A stretch of DNA of 64,000 nucleotides from Gigaspora rosea (Eukaryota > Glomeromycota > Glomeromycetes > Diversisporales > Gigasporaceae), in the NCBI GenBank assembly GCA_003550325.1, contig QKWP01001262.1, positions 32,362 to 96,361 on the forward strand, given 5' to 3'. The position numbers and the translations under genes were made by a program. Below are positions 24,401 to 35,781 of the stretch, one piece after another. Within the stretch, counting starts at the first letter, position 1; each line of letters begins with the position of its first letter. The notes under the pieces were generated by a model. The model was not told the DNA's origin. It worked only from the letters and a program-made list of their open reading frames with translations, and did not search any database.

Positions 24401-26119
24401 GAAAATACTTTTTAATGCTACTCAAACATCACTAACCATTAGAGTTAAATCAGTTAAACATATACACTCTCCCTCCTTAATACTATCTATAGGCTGCCTA
24501 CAATAAATGAAAATCTACATACTTTTAAAATTTCTAATGGTACAAACTCTTTACCATGTACTAGACAAGTCTGATATAAGTTTTAATATTGGTGAATATA
24601 AGACTGTAAGAGATCCAGGTCTTTTATGGCAATTTACGGTACTAAATATTTAAATTGAACGCATATAGGTTAATAAATTCAGAATTTGACAACTTTTATT
24701 ATTTAAGAGTGATATTTAGTTTCTGCGAACACCAATATGCACTCAATTCCTATACAAACCTACCAGGTGGCAGAAATAGAAGACAGCAACAGCCTGTCTT
24801 GAATCAGTGGTCAATTAATACAACCAAAGGTTCTTTGATATAGTATCGTGAATATTTTTATTATATATTTATACGATTGTTACACAAACAATTATGCAAC
24901 ATTTTTATTAAATATATGTTTATAATAAGTTGGCCCCGTAATTTTACTAACCCCTAGGTAATACATAATAGAAATTACGGTAATTTATTGCAAACCAACT
25001 CAACCTTAATAACATATTATGTATCATGGAATAACAAGTTGTGTAACAGAATTATTTACAGTAACTCATAATAGAATTCGTGTTAACTCCGATGAAAACT
25101 AATTCAACCTTAACCACACTACGTGCCACTGGAATAGCGAGTAAGTTTTGTAAGAGAATATATACAATAACTTATGACACACAAGCACAATCACATTGAT
25201 CAATAAAAAAAAACAGGGCACCGGTGGTGCCGCATCTAATTTTGTATGATATAATCCTATAAGTAATGGATGATATAGAATTTAAATCGGCCGAGCGAAG
25301 CGAGATCAAACCATAAATAGCTTAAATTTTCCTATTTATTCGGTCGCTTAACCATCTTAACCAGTTAATTCAATATAATCCTGGCCTATAATCAATATAA
25401 TTCACTTAGCGTAAAAAATGTAGTTAAACGGTTCCAATTCCTAAGATCCTATAAACTTCTGTACTCTACAGTTCTATTCAAACTTGATTTTAATTAATTA
25501 AGCATTATCAATTAAAATCCGTAACGATCAGCTTGACGTAGTAGGCAAGGCTAATTTTTAAATAACTGCTTGGTCAAGTCAATAAATTTAGTTGACCTTA
25601 CCACTTTAATTATTAATAGTTAAAACTTGCGGCGAAACCGACACATGACCTTGTGATATTTTATTTAAAAAACATATTTCTGCAACCTTTTTTGTTGTTA
25701 ATTTGTCTCTTTTCTCAGTACCTAGCATTACTTTTTAAGATAGTTACCGTTACTGTCTATCAAATTGTGGCGCAGATTTCATGAACTACGAATCATATTT
25801 CAAGATCAGGTGTAACGTAACACGATAAAGAAAATTCGACCGGTTTCTCAAAACCAACTTTAGTGCTCTAATAAAAAGTTTTCGTTTGCAATTTTGCTAT
25901 ATTAATTAATACTCCTCCAACATCTAACCCTGACCTTAACCTTAACATAAAACGAACTTTAAAAAATTTTGCTGCACCACAACCTGACACACATTCAAGT
26001 AGTGCCGAGAATTTAATTAACCAATTACGTAATTAAACTAGTCATATGTTACATAAAGTGTCTAAAAAAGAAATGTGTATCAATGATCCACCAGTAGTAC
26101 GAATAAATTACTCTACATA
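24401..26119. other. Intergenic region upstream of the Sel1-repeat gene
   Basis: Contains a diverged tandem duplication (24987-25075 and 25107-25190, CAACCTTAAYMACA units), a GAGCGAAGCGAG mirror motif (25290-25310), and at about 25798-25985 a decayed copy of the AAGATCAGGTGTAAC core family. An open frame at 24655-24843 carries no recognised motif. Presumed promoter of the downstream gene; a CCAAT sequence lies at about 26020. Confidence 0.45.
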
Positions 26120-26965
26120 ATGCCTTTCATAATACATTCTCTTGATTTTAAAATGCCAAATTATTTAGAATATCCAAAAAAACCCATCAGCTCATCAAAT
26201 GAAATTACTCAAAAAATTGACAATTTCAAACAACCATATATAAAAGATAATGACTCTTTGAATTTTTTCGGCGAAATTGTTAAAGAATTATATAATCTAT
26301 ACAATGAAGAAAGGTTAAAGTGTAAAGATTCGGATTTAATTATTAATATATTGGATCAATTTCTAGCAAAAAAGAAACAAAATCCTGATAATATTATTAA
26401 TTGGTGTTTAGATAATCAACACAATTCTATGGCACAAATAATTCTTGCAACTTGTTATCGTTTTGGTAAATGGATTGAAAAGAATGAACATAAAGCATTT
26501 ATTTATTATCAAAAGTCTGCAGAGTTGGAACTCGTTGAAGGAATATTTTGTATTGGTGTTTGTTATGAAAAAGGAATTGGTGTTGACAAGAATGAAAATA
26601 AGGCATTCATTTATTATCAAAAAGCTGCCGATATGGGACATCCTAGTGGAACTTATAATATTGGACATTGTTACTATGTAGGAATTGGAGTTGAACAAGA
26701 CGATCATAAAGCATTCATTTATTATCAAAAATCTGCTGATATGGGTTATGCTTATGGAATGTACAACGTTGGTTATTATTATCGAAATGGAATTGGTGTT
26801 GAAAAGGATGAAAATAAGGCATTCATTTATTATCAAAAATCTGCCGATATGGGTGATGCTCTTGGAATATTTGCGCTTGGCCATTGTTATCTTAATGGAA
26901 TTGGTGTTGAAAAAGATGAATATAAAGCTTTTCTTTATTATAAAAAATTAGCCGACATGCGATAA
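26120..26965 (+). CDS. Sel1-like repeat protein, 281 aa, intact
   Basis: Single-exon gene encoding a protein with five consecutive Sel1-like repeats of about 36 residues (about 103-137, 139-173, 175-209, 211-245, 247-281). Each has the alternation of small and aromatic residues typical of these helix-turn-helix solenoids, for example YNIGHCYYVGIG, then HKAFIYYQKSADMG. Residues 1-100 form a charged, mostly helical leader (KIDNFKQPYIKDNDSLNFFG onward) like the linkers between kinase and Sel1 domains in Glomeromycotina proteins, but no kinase domain is present here or upstream. The protein stops inside the fifth repeat, so it may be a truncated copy. Sel1 arrays generally scaffold protein-protein contacts; the partner cannot be deduced. 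The start is the first ATG of the frame. The near-identical repeat DNA produces an antisense open frame that I discount. Confidence 0.85.
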   Translation: MPFIIHSLDFKMPNYLEYPKKPISSSNEITQKIDNFKQPYIKDNDSLNFFGEIVKELYNLYNEERLKCKDSDLIINILDQFLAKKKQNPDNIINWCLDNQHNSMAQIILATCYRFGKWIEKNEHKAFIYYQKSAELELVEGIFCIGVCYEKGIGVDKNENKAFIYYQKAADMGHPSGTYNIGHCYYVGIGVEQDDHKAFIYYQKSADMGYAYGMYNVGYYYRNGIGVEKDENKAFIYYQKSADMGDALGIFALGHCYLNGIGVEKDEYKAFLYYKKLADMR

Positions 26966-27467
26966 GTTGATTGATCTCATGGTTCATAGTTAGAACGACT
27001 AAATTTAATATTATCTAGGAATTAATGTTATATTAAAAAAATCGATGAAATAATAACTGTTTTTTTTAAAATCAATATTCAATAGTTAAATCAGGAAGTT
27101 GTTTTTATATAGAATTATGTTGAATTTTTATTTATTTAACTTTATATAAAAATTTTATAAAACCAATATAGATTTAGATAATTATATATATAAATTTAAA
27201 TAAATTTCTACATAGAATTATGTATAATAACAACTCTAAATATTAAGGTTTAAATTAGGAATTTGAGGAAGATTATCTAGCACGCTGAACATTTTTATTT
27301 AGTACACCGAACAATGATTACCTTAGTCATTATATTTTATATAAATAATAAATGAATTATATAAGTATTAAATCGAATCATATACTGTATAAAAATTTTA
27401 ACTACATAAGTCTACATTGGGTTTATAAATCTGTATAAAAAATTTTATATAACATTTTTTTATATAA
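26966..27467. other. AT-rich downstream region
   Basis: Presumed 3' flank of the Sel1-repeat gene. Nothing else seen. Confidence 0.4.
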
Positions 27468-27475
27468 CTTTATAG

Positions 27476-28363
27476 CAGGGATGGTAAATGACCTGAAATG
27501 ACCCAAATGACCCAAATGACTAGTGACTAGTCATTGGGTCATTTCACATTCAAATGACCATAGAAGGTCATTTAATATTTGTTAACTGATAATCTAATGT
27601 CCTTTAGCCAATCAAAATTGAATATTAAACAAAAAGTAGTTTTTATAACAATTATAGAAGTCAAACTTTACTATGTTAATTGACATTTATGTCTTAAGTA
27701 AAGTTGTTCTGAAGAATAGTATAATAAAAATTATCCGAATTACTGTATGTATCCAAAAATAGGCTACTACCTAAAAATAAGCTACCCCTCTTTTGGTCAA
27801 AAAAATTAATAACATCTTTGATCTGAAATAAGCTACTTTATGATTAACAATAGTCACTACATAGTAAAGTCCAAATTCTACTATGTAAATCGATTATCAT
27901 TGCTTAAGTAAACTTATTTGGAAGATCAAAATACACATATAATAAAATTTTTAGCAGGATTGAAGAAGAATTTATTATTTGATTTTAGTTTTTATGTTTG
28001 ATGAAAAAATTAAAATTTGTTAAAAAAATATATTTGATAAACTAAAATTAAAAGTTAAATAATAAAAAGGTTTTCAATTTTTATAAAATTTTAGAGGATA
28101 TGTATTTTTATCTTCTAAACATATTTATTTAAGCACTTATGATCGATTTACATAGTAAAATTTAGACTTTACTATGTAGCGACTACTTGCAATCACCAAA
28201 AAACCTTTTTTATTAATAACTTTTTATATCAGCTATCTGACCAATAAAATTGCTTCATACACAAATGACCCAAATGACCAATGACCAAATGATCTAGGTT
28301 ATTTAGCCAAATGACAAGGTCATTTAAATTTTGAGCAAATGACCAGATAATTTACTATCCCTG
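27476..28363. mobile_element. 888-bp hAT-like non-autonomous element
   Basis: Ends CAGGGATGGTAAATGACCTG and, in reverse complement, CAGGGATAGTAAATTATCTG, flanked by a perfect 8-bp duplication CTTTATAG (27468-27475, 28364-28371). CAGGG termini with 8-bp duplication are the hAT signature. Both ends carry clusters of AAATGACC repeats that could serve as transposase sites. The interior has a second inverted pair built on ACATAGTAAAGTCCAAATTC and is non-coding. Confidence 0.9.
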
Positions 28364-28583
28364 CTTTATAGAGTTATATAAATTTTATAAAAAAGAATTT
28401 ATGATTTTTTTTAAAAAATAAAATATTACTAAATAAAGATAACACATTGGATTTAACTTTTCTTTTGAGTTAAGCCAACTCTTTCATTGTGAACTAGGGT
28501 TGTGTTATAAAAGTTACAATCTTACAATATATCATAAGGTTTAGTAAACCAGATTTTATGTAGTTTTATTACATTATATATAA

Positions 28584-30046
28584 GGCCAAGCAAAGTTAAT
28601 TTTTCATTTTGCATTATTTGCCATCCCATTTTTTAATTTTTTCAGTTTTTTTTAGATCCTAATTGTGCCAATTGTTCAATTTTTGACATTTAATTTTTTT
28701 ACTATTTTCATTCAGTGCCACCTGATAGAGACCTTAATTTCCTATAATTGTCTGATAGGACTGACAGAAAAGATAGGTATTTTCCAATTTTGCTAACATG
28801 CTGCTGTCATTTTTGACACCCACATTCCTGACAACCACATTTCTCTGACAATTCATTTCCCTGACAGCTTACTTTCTCAAATCCTTTCTACTGATATCCT
28901 ATTTTGCTGATAGCTACTTTTTTGACACTCTATTTTATTAATATCCTATTTTACTACTTATTTCATTAACAGCTATCTTATACAAACTTGTAAGCTATTC
29001 TAATAATCACAATATACAGTTGTATTGAGTTAGTTCTTGTTGGAATTATTATAGTTTCTATTATGAGTTGCTATTATAAATATTACTATTCTGGTGATAC
29101 ATAGTATGTATCTTACTAACACATATTATTAATGTTATCTATATCTAATTTCAAAGATACAAACAAAAAATCGGTTATAGTTTTTTTTAAAAAAAAATAT
29201 ATATAGCATATAAATAGATAATAACTAATTATTGTGGCAAATTATAATGTAATTCAAATTAAAATGAATTTATAGTATAAAATCTCGAAAACTAAATTTT
29301 TTTGGGGTGCATTTTTTAGTTTAGGTTAGGGTTAGTTTTTAAAAAAATTATAATAAACAAGTATTATAGGTTTTAGAAAGCTAGCAGGTTAAGTAGAAAA
29401 TTTTAAATTATGATCTGCAACAATTATTAATTCATAGCAATAGTAATAGATCGATTACTATCATCTTATTTTATTTTTTTATATTTTATTACATTTTTTG
29501 GCTATATAGCATATCAAAAATAGCATTCACACAGTCTATAATAATTTGAATAATTTCCATTATTTTCTCATCATATGAACAAAATAATTAATGATCAAAA
29601 ATCATTATGTAATATAAAGCTAATTTATTTGTGTAACTTTATTAATTGCTGTTAGCAGAATAGGTTAGGTAAATAGAATGTCAATAAAATGGGATGCTAA
29701 GAAAGTGGTTGTTAGTGAAATAGGATATTGGAAAAGGGATTTGGGAAAGTAAGCTATCAGGAAAATGGGTTTTCAGGGAATTGGGCTGTAGTGAAAGCAG
29801 GCTGTTATTGAAATGGCTGTTGGCAAAATTGGTATTAAATAAGAAGTTTTCAGTAAGGTTTACTGAATCTGGAAAGATATAACTGCCAGCCCAATTTTAT
29901 GATTCCTTGTGTGCAAAATGAAAAATTAACCTTGTATAATCTTAAATGTGAACATTATTCTATTTGAAGTAAATTAAAAAATCAACAGTCCATCCTGAAT
30001 TTTGAAATCCATGTGATGCAAAATAAAAAATCAACTTTGCGTAGGC
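28584..30046. mobile_element. 1.46-kb Harbinger-like element, long copy
   Basis: Ends GGCCAAGCAAAGTTAATTTT and, in reverse complement, GCCTACGCAAAGTTGATTTT, flanked by TAA on both sides (28581-28583, 30047-30049). GGCC-starting ends and a TWA duplication fit PIF/Harbinger. Inside, arms of about 350 bp face each other and carry short repeats of the type CTGACAGCTACTTTTTTGAC on one side and the complementary GAAATAGGATATT-type words on the other. The middle (about 28990-29640) contains a GGTTAGGGTTAG stretch but no transposase. Confidence 0.75.
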
Positions 30047-30049
30047 TAA

Positions 30050-31078
30050 ATACCAGATTTACAAAAGTTCAGCCAGAATCATTGCATTATTTGATTTAAA
30101 TAATGATCCAAATTGTAGCTACTAAATAACCAAAATTTTAATCTCAGAAATAATATCAATTACAACTTACATGAAAACTAGTTTTACCTAAGCTTAACCC
30201 TAAGCTATGTAAAATTACACAAAATACTGTAATTTTACATCCCTATAGCAAATTGAATATTTTGCAAAAAAAAACTAAAATTAACACTTGTCATACTGAG
30301 CTTACATAAAATTTAAAGTTTCAAAGCTTATTATAAAGAGAATTGACTATATGGGGAGTCAGTAGAAAAGAGAAAATTTTTTTAAATAAAAGTTTCCTTA
30401 ATTTTAAGCTTAAATATCTTGCCAACTATCTTATTAAATCTAATAAAAATAGTTTTATTTTAATTTTGGATATTCCTAAAATAACTAATAAAAATAATTT
30501 TATTTTAATTTTAGGATATTTCTAAAATAAAATAAAATAAAAAATTTATCAAAATTAGTTAAATAGCTATCAAGATATTTTAATTTAAAAATAAAAACAT
30601 TATTAAAAACGATTTTCTCATATATTTATATATGTATATGCACATATTATGTCAAACAATATATGACCATAAACACATATCCCAAAATGTTCTGATATTA
30701 CTCTATATTTTCTTTGACTTTGACTTAATGCTAGCTGGATCTATGATTAATTCCAACTTGATCAAAAGTTTTAATATGTATAGGAAATCGTCTTAATGAA
30801 GCTTTATTCATGTTTTAAATGTTTATTTATTTATTGCGATTTGCAAAAAGATTTATTTTTGTAAAGGTGTGCAGCATCTACAAATTTGATCAAAAATAAA
30901 TCATATTGCAAGTCGCAATAATTTGATGCAAATGGTTTTTTTTTAAAGGTAATAGTAAATGCAATTTATTTTTTGGTTTTTTTTCTCATTTACTATCGAA
31001 ACTAAAATTACAGAGTACAATATATTAAATAGCACATGATTATAATCTTTAAAATTTATTAGCCAATCATAAAGATCA
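30050..31078. other. AT-rich intergenic stretch
   Basis: No gene. GTGTGCAGCATCTACAAATT followed by TGATCAAAAA at 30868-30898 recurs at 38068-38098. Otherwise nothing. Confidence 0.45.
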
Positions 31079-31325
31079 TCATCTATCACTAGTCGAAATA
31101 AAGCACATCGGGCAAAAACTAGTCCCGATGTGGCATTGATGAATGGCGCCAATCGTGCCATCTCTAGGTTCATATCGGAATTATCTAAGAGATATCGGGT
31201 TCTGGTATTTTACCAATAACTCTATCATTTCCGATATGAACCTAGAAATGACACGATTGGCGACATTAATCATGGGATTAGATATTTGCACAATGTGCTT
31301 TATTTCGACTAGTGTATGCTCCCCG
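31079..31325. repeat. Inverted repeat, about 95-bp arms
   Basis: ACTAGTCGAAATAAAGCACA on the left pairs with TGTGCTTTATTTCGACTAGT on the right. The inner parts pair through CCAATCGTG and CTAGGTTCATATCGGAA. Loop about 45 bp. When read outward both arms encode similar peptides containing MNLEM(A/T)RLA, so the unit might derive from an exon, but I cannot identify it. Confidence 0.7.
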
Positions 31326-32131
31326 CCATATAATATACCCGGGTATAAATCAGGTTTTTTGCATTGAAGTATACATTAGGGAAGTGTTAGATATCAACTG
31401 ATATCGTAAGGTAGTGTGGAGGTAGACAAAATCTCAGATCTAAATATACGCATATAACCAATCAGAATAACTAAATTTCTCAGGAGGGGGGGAGGGGGAT
31501 GGGCTCTATAGTAAACTGATCTCAGTTAATATCTTACACGTCCCTTATTGGTTAACAATTGGTGAATAACGGTAATTTGGTAAATAAGCACGTACCGCAG
31601 AGCGGCAGTGTAGCCAATCATTTGTCAAATTACCGTATTCGCCAATTTGTCCAATTTGCCCAATAACGGTGTTATCCGGCAATTTATGGTCATGATTCGT
31701 AGGGAGTTATCGGCTGAGTTTTATTTTGAATAACTCGTAACGTATGAAAAAAATAACAAGAAATAATTTCATGATCATATGAGTTTGTAGGATAAGTATA
31801 TTTAGTATATTTATTCTTGTATAAAACAATAAATAACTTTTATAAAAGCCAAGCATCTATAATAAACTGTAAATAAAAATTCATCCTAATTAGCTGCTAT
31901 TAATAAATTATTTGCTATAAATCAAAAATTATTTAATGCCAGCAGGATTACAATAATTAGAAGATAGTTTGTAGCCAGTCTATGCCTATTTTTTTCTCTT
32001 TTGATAATATTTACGAAGAATAAAAAAGTAATATACCATAATTCGTGAGTTAAGTTAAAAAATAAATTAATAATTCTACTTAAAAAGCGGTCAAATCAAG
32101 TTTTTTCAATCAATTTTTTTATGATTAAAGA
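31326..32131. other. Intergenic region with a small hairpin at 31559-31648
   Basis: AATTGGTGAATAACGGTAAT plus TTGGTAAAT at 31559-31590 is mirrored at 31620-31648. A G-run (GGAGGGGGGGAGGGGG) lies near 31484. No gene. Confidence 0.5.
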
Positions 32132-32134
32132 TAA

Positions 32135-32511
32135 GGCCACGCAAAGTTGATTTTTCGTTTTGCATTACCCGCCCTCCCATTTTTTCAATTTTTTCGATTT
32201 TTTTTTTTTTTTTTAGATCCCAATTGTGCCAATTGTTCGATTTTTGACATCTATTTTTTCCCGCTATTTTCATCCGGTGTCACCCGATTGAGACCTTAAT
32301 TTCCCGTAATTGTCCGATAGGTCTAACAGGAAAATATGACTGCCGGTCTAATTTTTTTGATTCCTTGTTGCGCAAAATGAAAAATTGACCTTGTATAACC
32401 TTAAATGTGATCATTATTCTATTTGCAGTAGATTAAAAAAAAACATCCGTCCGCCCGTCCCGAATTTTGAAGTCCATGTAATGCAAAACGAAAAATCAAC
32501 TTTGCGTGGCC
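32135..32511. mobile_element. 377-bp Harbinger-like MITE, short copy
   Basis: Ends GGCCACGCAAAGTTGATTTT are exact inverted copies over at least 30 bp, and TAA flanks both sides (32132-32134, 32512-32514). Both ends and subterminal parts match the 1.46-kb copy at 28584-30046, so this is its internally deleted relative. The element is G+C-richer than its surroundings and less decayed than the long copy. Confidence 0.85.
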
Positions 32512-32514
32512 TAA

Positions 32515-34163
32515 AAACAGCTTTGCAACTTTGCTCGTAGATAAAATATTGACCTTTACAAAAGTTTATCTTAAAATATCAATACCGCCATTAAGTTTGA
32601 AAAGAACTATTATGACATGTACAGTACGTACATATGTACGTATGTACAGTGCATTAAATTATGTAATCTATCCGTATCGATATAGTTTTGAAATGTGATA
32701 TGCGGATACGCAAGGTTATCACGAAGTAAATTTGGACAATTTTTGAACCATGTTGATTTGCTATGATTAACTAGTTAATATAAAATAAACACAGGATGGG
32801 TTAAAGTAAAAGAAAAAAGCTTTAGACATTAAAACCGTGTACAGTATCACAGTATCAGCATTGTTAGTGATTTTACTCGATATGGGAATTGATCAACATA
32901 GTAAAAGGGTTCTAGAATCGATTTTACTTTAAATTTTTGAAGTTAGCCAATAAATAAAAAATCGTCTAGGGATCCCCAGAGATCCATGGGTTTAAAAAAA
33001 AAAAAAAAAGAATTTGTATATATGCATGCGATGATTGGCGCAAATTGCTTAAATCGAATCGTGATTTTTTGCAAAAAAAAGAAATGATTTTCGTTACATA
33101 AATTTGACTGCAGTACAAGTTTGATGTATTCCTGCGGCAATTTTCCGAAAGATTATGATGGATAAACTTTCTTTAATCAAAATTGTATTACATATTGTAA
33201 CCGATGATTAATAAATCGGAAAGGTGTTAATGAGATAGAAAAAGGTAAGACAATGTCTTTTAATAATGGAATATAGTGAAAAAAATAAAAAATCTAATCC
33301 ATTATAGTATTAACCGACGAACATCGTGCAATCATTTTACTAAAATGAAGTATGGTCGACGTTTAGCATATATAATGTTTACCAGGTATGAAAAATTCTT
33401 CCTAAGGATCAACTATTTGTCTGATACATAAAATGTGGTTCTATAATAGTATTTGTATGTCACACAATATAACACGAGAACCAATCGATAAATTGTTCCC
33501 CAATTTTGGTAAGACTTTTAAATTCTCATACGTACAGATTTGATGGTTGATAAATGAATTTAAATATACATTTTTTAATACCAATGCCTGTTACATATGT
33601 ATGCATGTACATACATTGTACATAAGTATATGTTAAAACATTAATACATTATTAGTATAGGCAAAATATTTTTCAACAAATTAGAAAACTTAAGCCAATT
33701 TGTATTATAACACGATTAAATTTATTAACTTTTATGGTAAATTTATGGAATATCTTTAATTATGATGGTAGTTCAATTTCAATAAAACTTTCAAAAATAT
33801 TTGGATAAAAATGGTATTCATTTTCTATTCCAAACATCGGAACTAGTTTGATCATCTTTTATGTTACAATTATTCCGATAAAAAGGGTGTCATTTCCGTC
33901 CTTTCCAACTTTCTATTTAAAAAAAAAGTACCTCCGAATTACTCTGACACGATCAGAATTTAAATTTATTCGGAAAGACTTTTTTTTGTCTAAAACCTTA
34001 ATGCTAAAAATGCATTGTGCATTGCATCTGCATTCTTTTTTTAAACAACCTTATTAAAAAAATTTTTTTTGGATAATTAAAATAAAAAATTTTTTTTAAT
34101 ACAAGTATATATATATATATACATATATATATAATTTTCTTTTGTCAAAATATTAACGCTTAA
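32515..34163. other. Upstream region of the membrane-protein gene
   Basis: Palindromic GTACGTACATATGTACGTAT at 32628-32650 and similar GTACATACATTGTAC near 33607-33622. Poly-T tracts and an AT-alternating run (34105-34133) lie just before the start codon and may be promoter elements. Short open frames here show no motifs. Confidence 0.45.
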
Positions 34164-35781
34164 ATGAACAAATCTCAATCCACATTTGATCCGGTAAATA
34201 TCATCAACGGCGGAGAATATTGCATGTTAGTTATCTTTGTAATATTAAAAATTCTTGGCTAAATAGTCCAAATTCTCGAATAACTAATATTGCATAAATT
34301 TTTGATAGATGGTACTTATTCATATATAATTGCCAGCATTCTTCCTACTTTGTCGCGGTATTCTATAGCAATTTTATAGCATCCGTAATAACAACGTTAT
34401 TTTCCGGAGTATGTTGCTTTTAAATCGTTTCAAATTTCAAAACCTAATACTATTATTAGTCAAGTGAAAAATAAATTTTGTTTCAAAAATTATTAAAAGA
34501 TCGCTTTTTTTGTTTTAAAAGATATTATTATCACACCGATTAAACAAACGAAAAACACCCCTATTTGTCGAAGGTTTACTATCTCCGTTAGAAGGATTTC
34601 TTTTATTCACATTTATTGGTGGAATATGTACGTATTTCAATTTATATAAAAAAGAACTGTTATAAATTTTTTATCTTACATAATCTTTTTATTTGTTATC
34701 TGAAATTTTACTTTAAAAAACTCCGAATTTATTTACAGCCCGAATGTTATGTAGCATAATTTTTTTATCAGACATAGAGCCAAGAAATTATATCCTTCGT
34801 CAAACAGTAGAAGATTGGACATGGTTAAATATTCAATTATCCGTTGCAACATATTTGGCCGGAGTGTAAGATCAATTATATTTACATATCTATCAATTAT
34901 CCTTATATATTTTAATAATGATAAATATTTTATTAAATTTTATAGTTTTCGTACAATTCCACGAATTACTATTATTCAACCAACAAATGAATCTGATCAG
35001 CCTCAAACCTCTTTATGGATTCCTTCTATAGGATTTATAAGATGCGCTTATTGGTCATTTTTCGTATTTCTTATAGTCATATGCCAAGGTTCATCTATAA
35101 CTTCCGGTTATTTTCGTATGCAATCCAATAAACGCTTATCTGACATATTCCTTTCTATCCGGCTCCTGTGCTATACATTTGGTTGTACTTCCATGTTTTT
35201 TGGATATGGAATCTATGGTCGAACTTTGGTAAAGTTGACCAAACGAAGCTTTGAATTGATTGATGAAAATGAGAGAAATAATGAAAGATTTAAGTGGCAG
35301 TTACGAAAGGTAATCATAAAAAAATATATCCTGTATCATATATACGTATTTGTTAAATACAAATCCCTAAAATTCCTAAATTCTTGGGATGAAAAAATGT
35401 CATTCAATTTTTAAAACGTCTTTACCTTCTTTTTATTATAGATGCAAATGTTTAATCAAGCAGCATGTTCCAACTTCTTGTTTTGGTCTATTGCAACCTT
35501 TTTCGTAGCATTTTGGCACGATTTGGTCTGGTCAACTTTTGTACTTTCAGGAATTCAAATTTTAATGGCTCACCCAATAAATCTTATGTCTTACATTGTT
35601 GGATTGATCGTGATTGCAATGAGGTACGTTAAAAAAAGATAGATAGAATAAGAATTGCCTTATACGAACTAATTCTTTTTTTAATGAACGTAGTGATTCG
35701 AAAAGTCAAGGCTTAGATCCAAACGATATTTCTATGACATTCAGTAATCAATATATGCAATCACAATCTGCACCCTCATAA
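34164..35781 (+). CDS. Seven-exon multi-pass membrane protein, about 342 aa, intact
   Basis: Exons 34164-34225, 34309-34408, 34522-34627, 34739-34865, 34946-35309, 35442-35623, 35694-35781. Every intron is GT..AG and every junction keeps phase, giving 343 codons including TAA. The start ATG follows an in-frame TAA. About seven hydrophobic segments are visible: around YFVAVFYSNFIASVITTLFS, EGFLLFTFIGGI, LSVATYLAGV, WSFFVFLIVICQ, SIRLLCYTFGCTSMFFGYGI, FLFWSIATFFVAFW and LMSYIVGLIVIAM. A charged loop (LIDENERNNERFKWQLRK) separates segments 5 and 6, and the tail is polar (SQGLDPNDIS). Topology resembles seven-helix receptors or the THH1/TOM1 type; I see no diagnostic motif, so the family is open. 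The best-preserved host gene in the window. Confidence 0.85.

Noticed and set aside
26408..26884. 158-residue open frame antisense to the Sel1-repeat gene
   Set aside because: It mirrors the repeat period of the sense gene; with near-identical repeats a stop-free antisense frame is expected. No independent motif.
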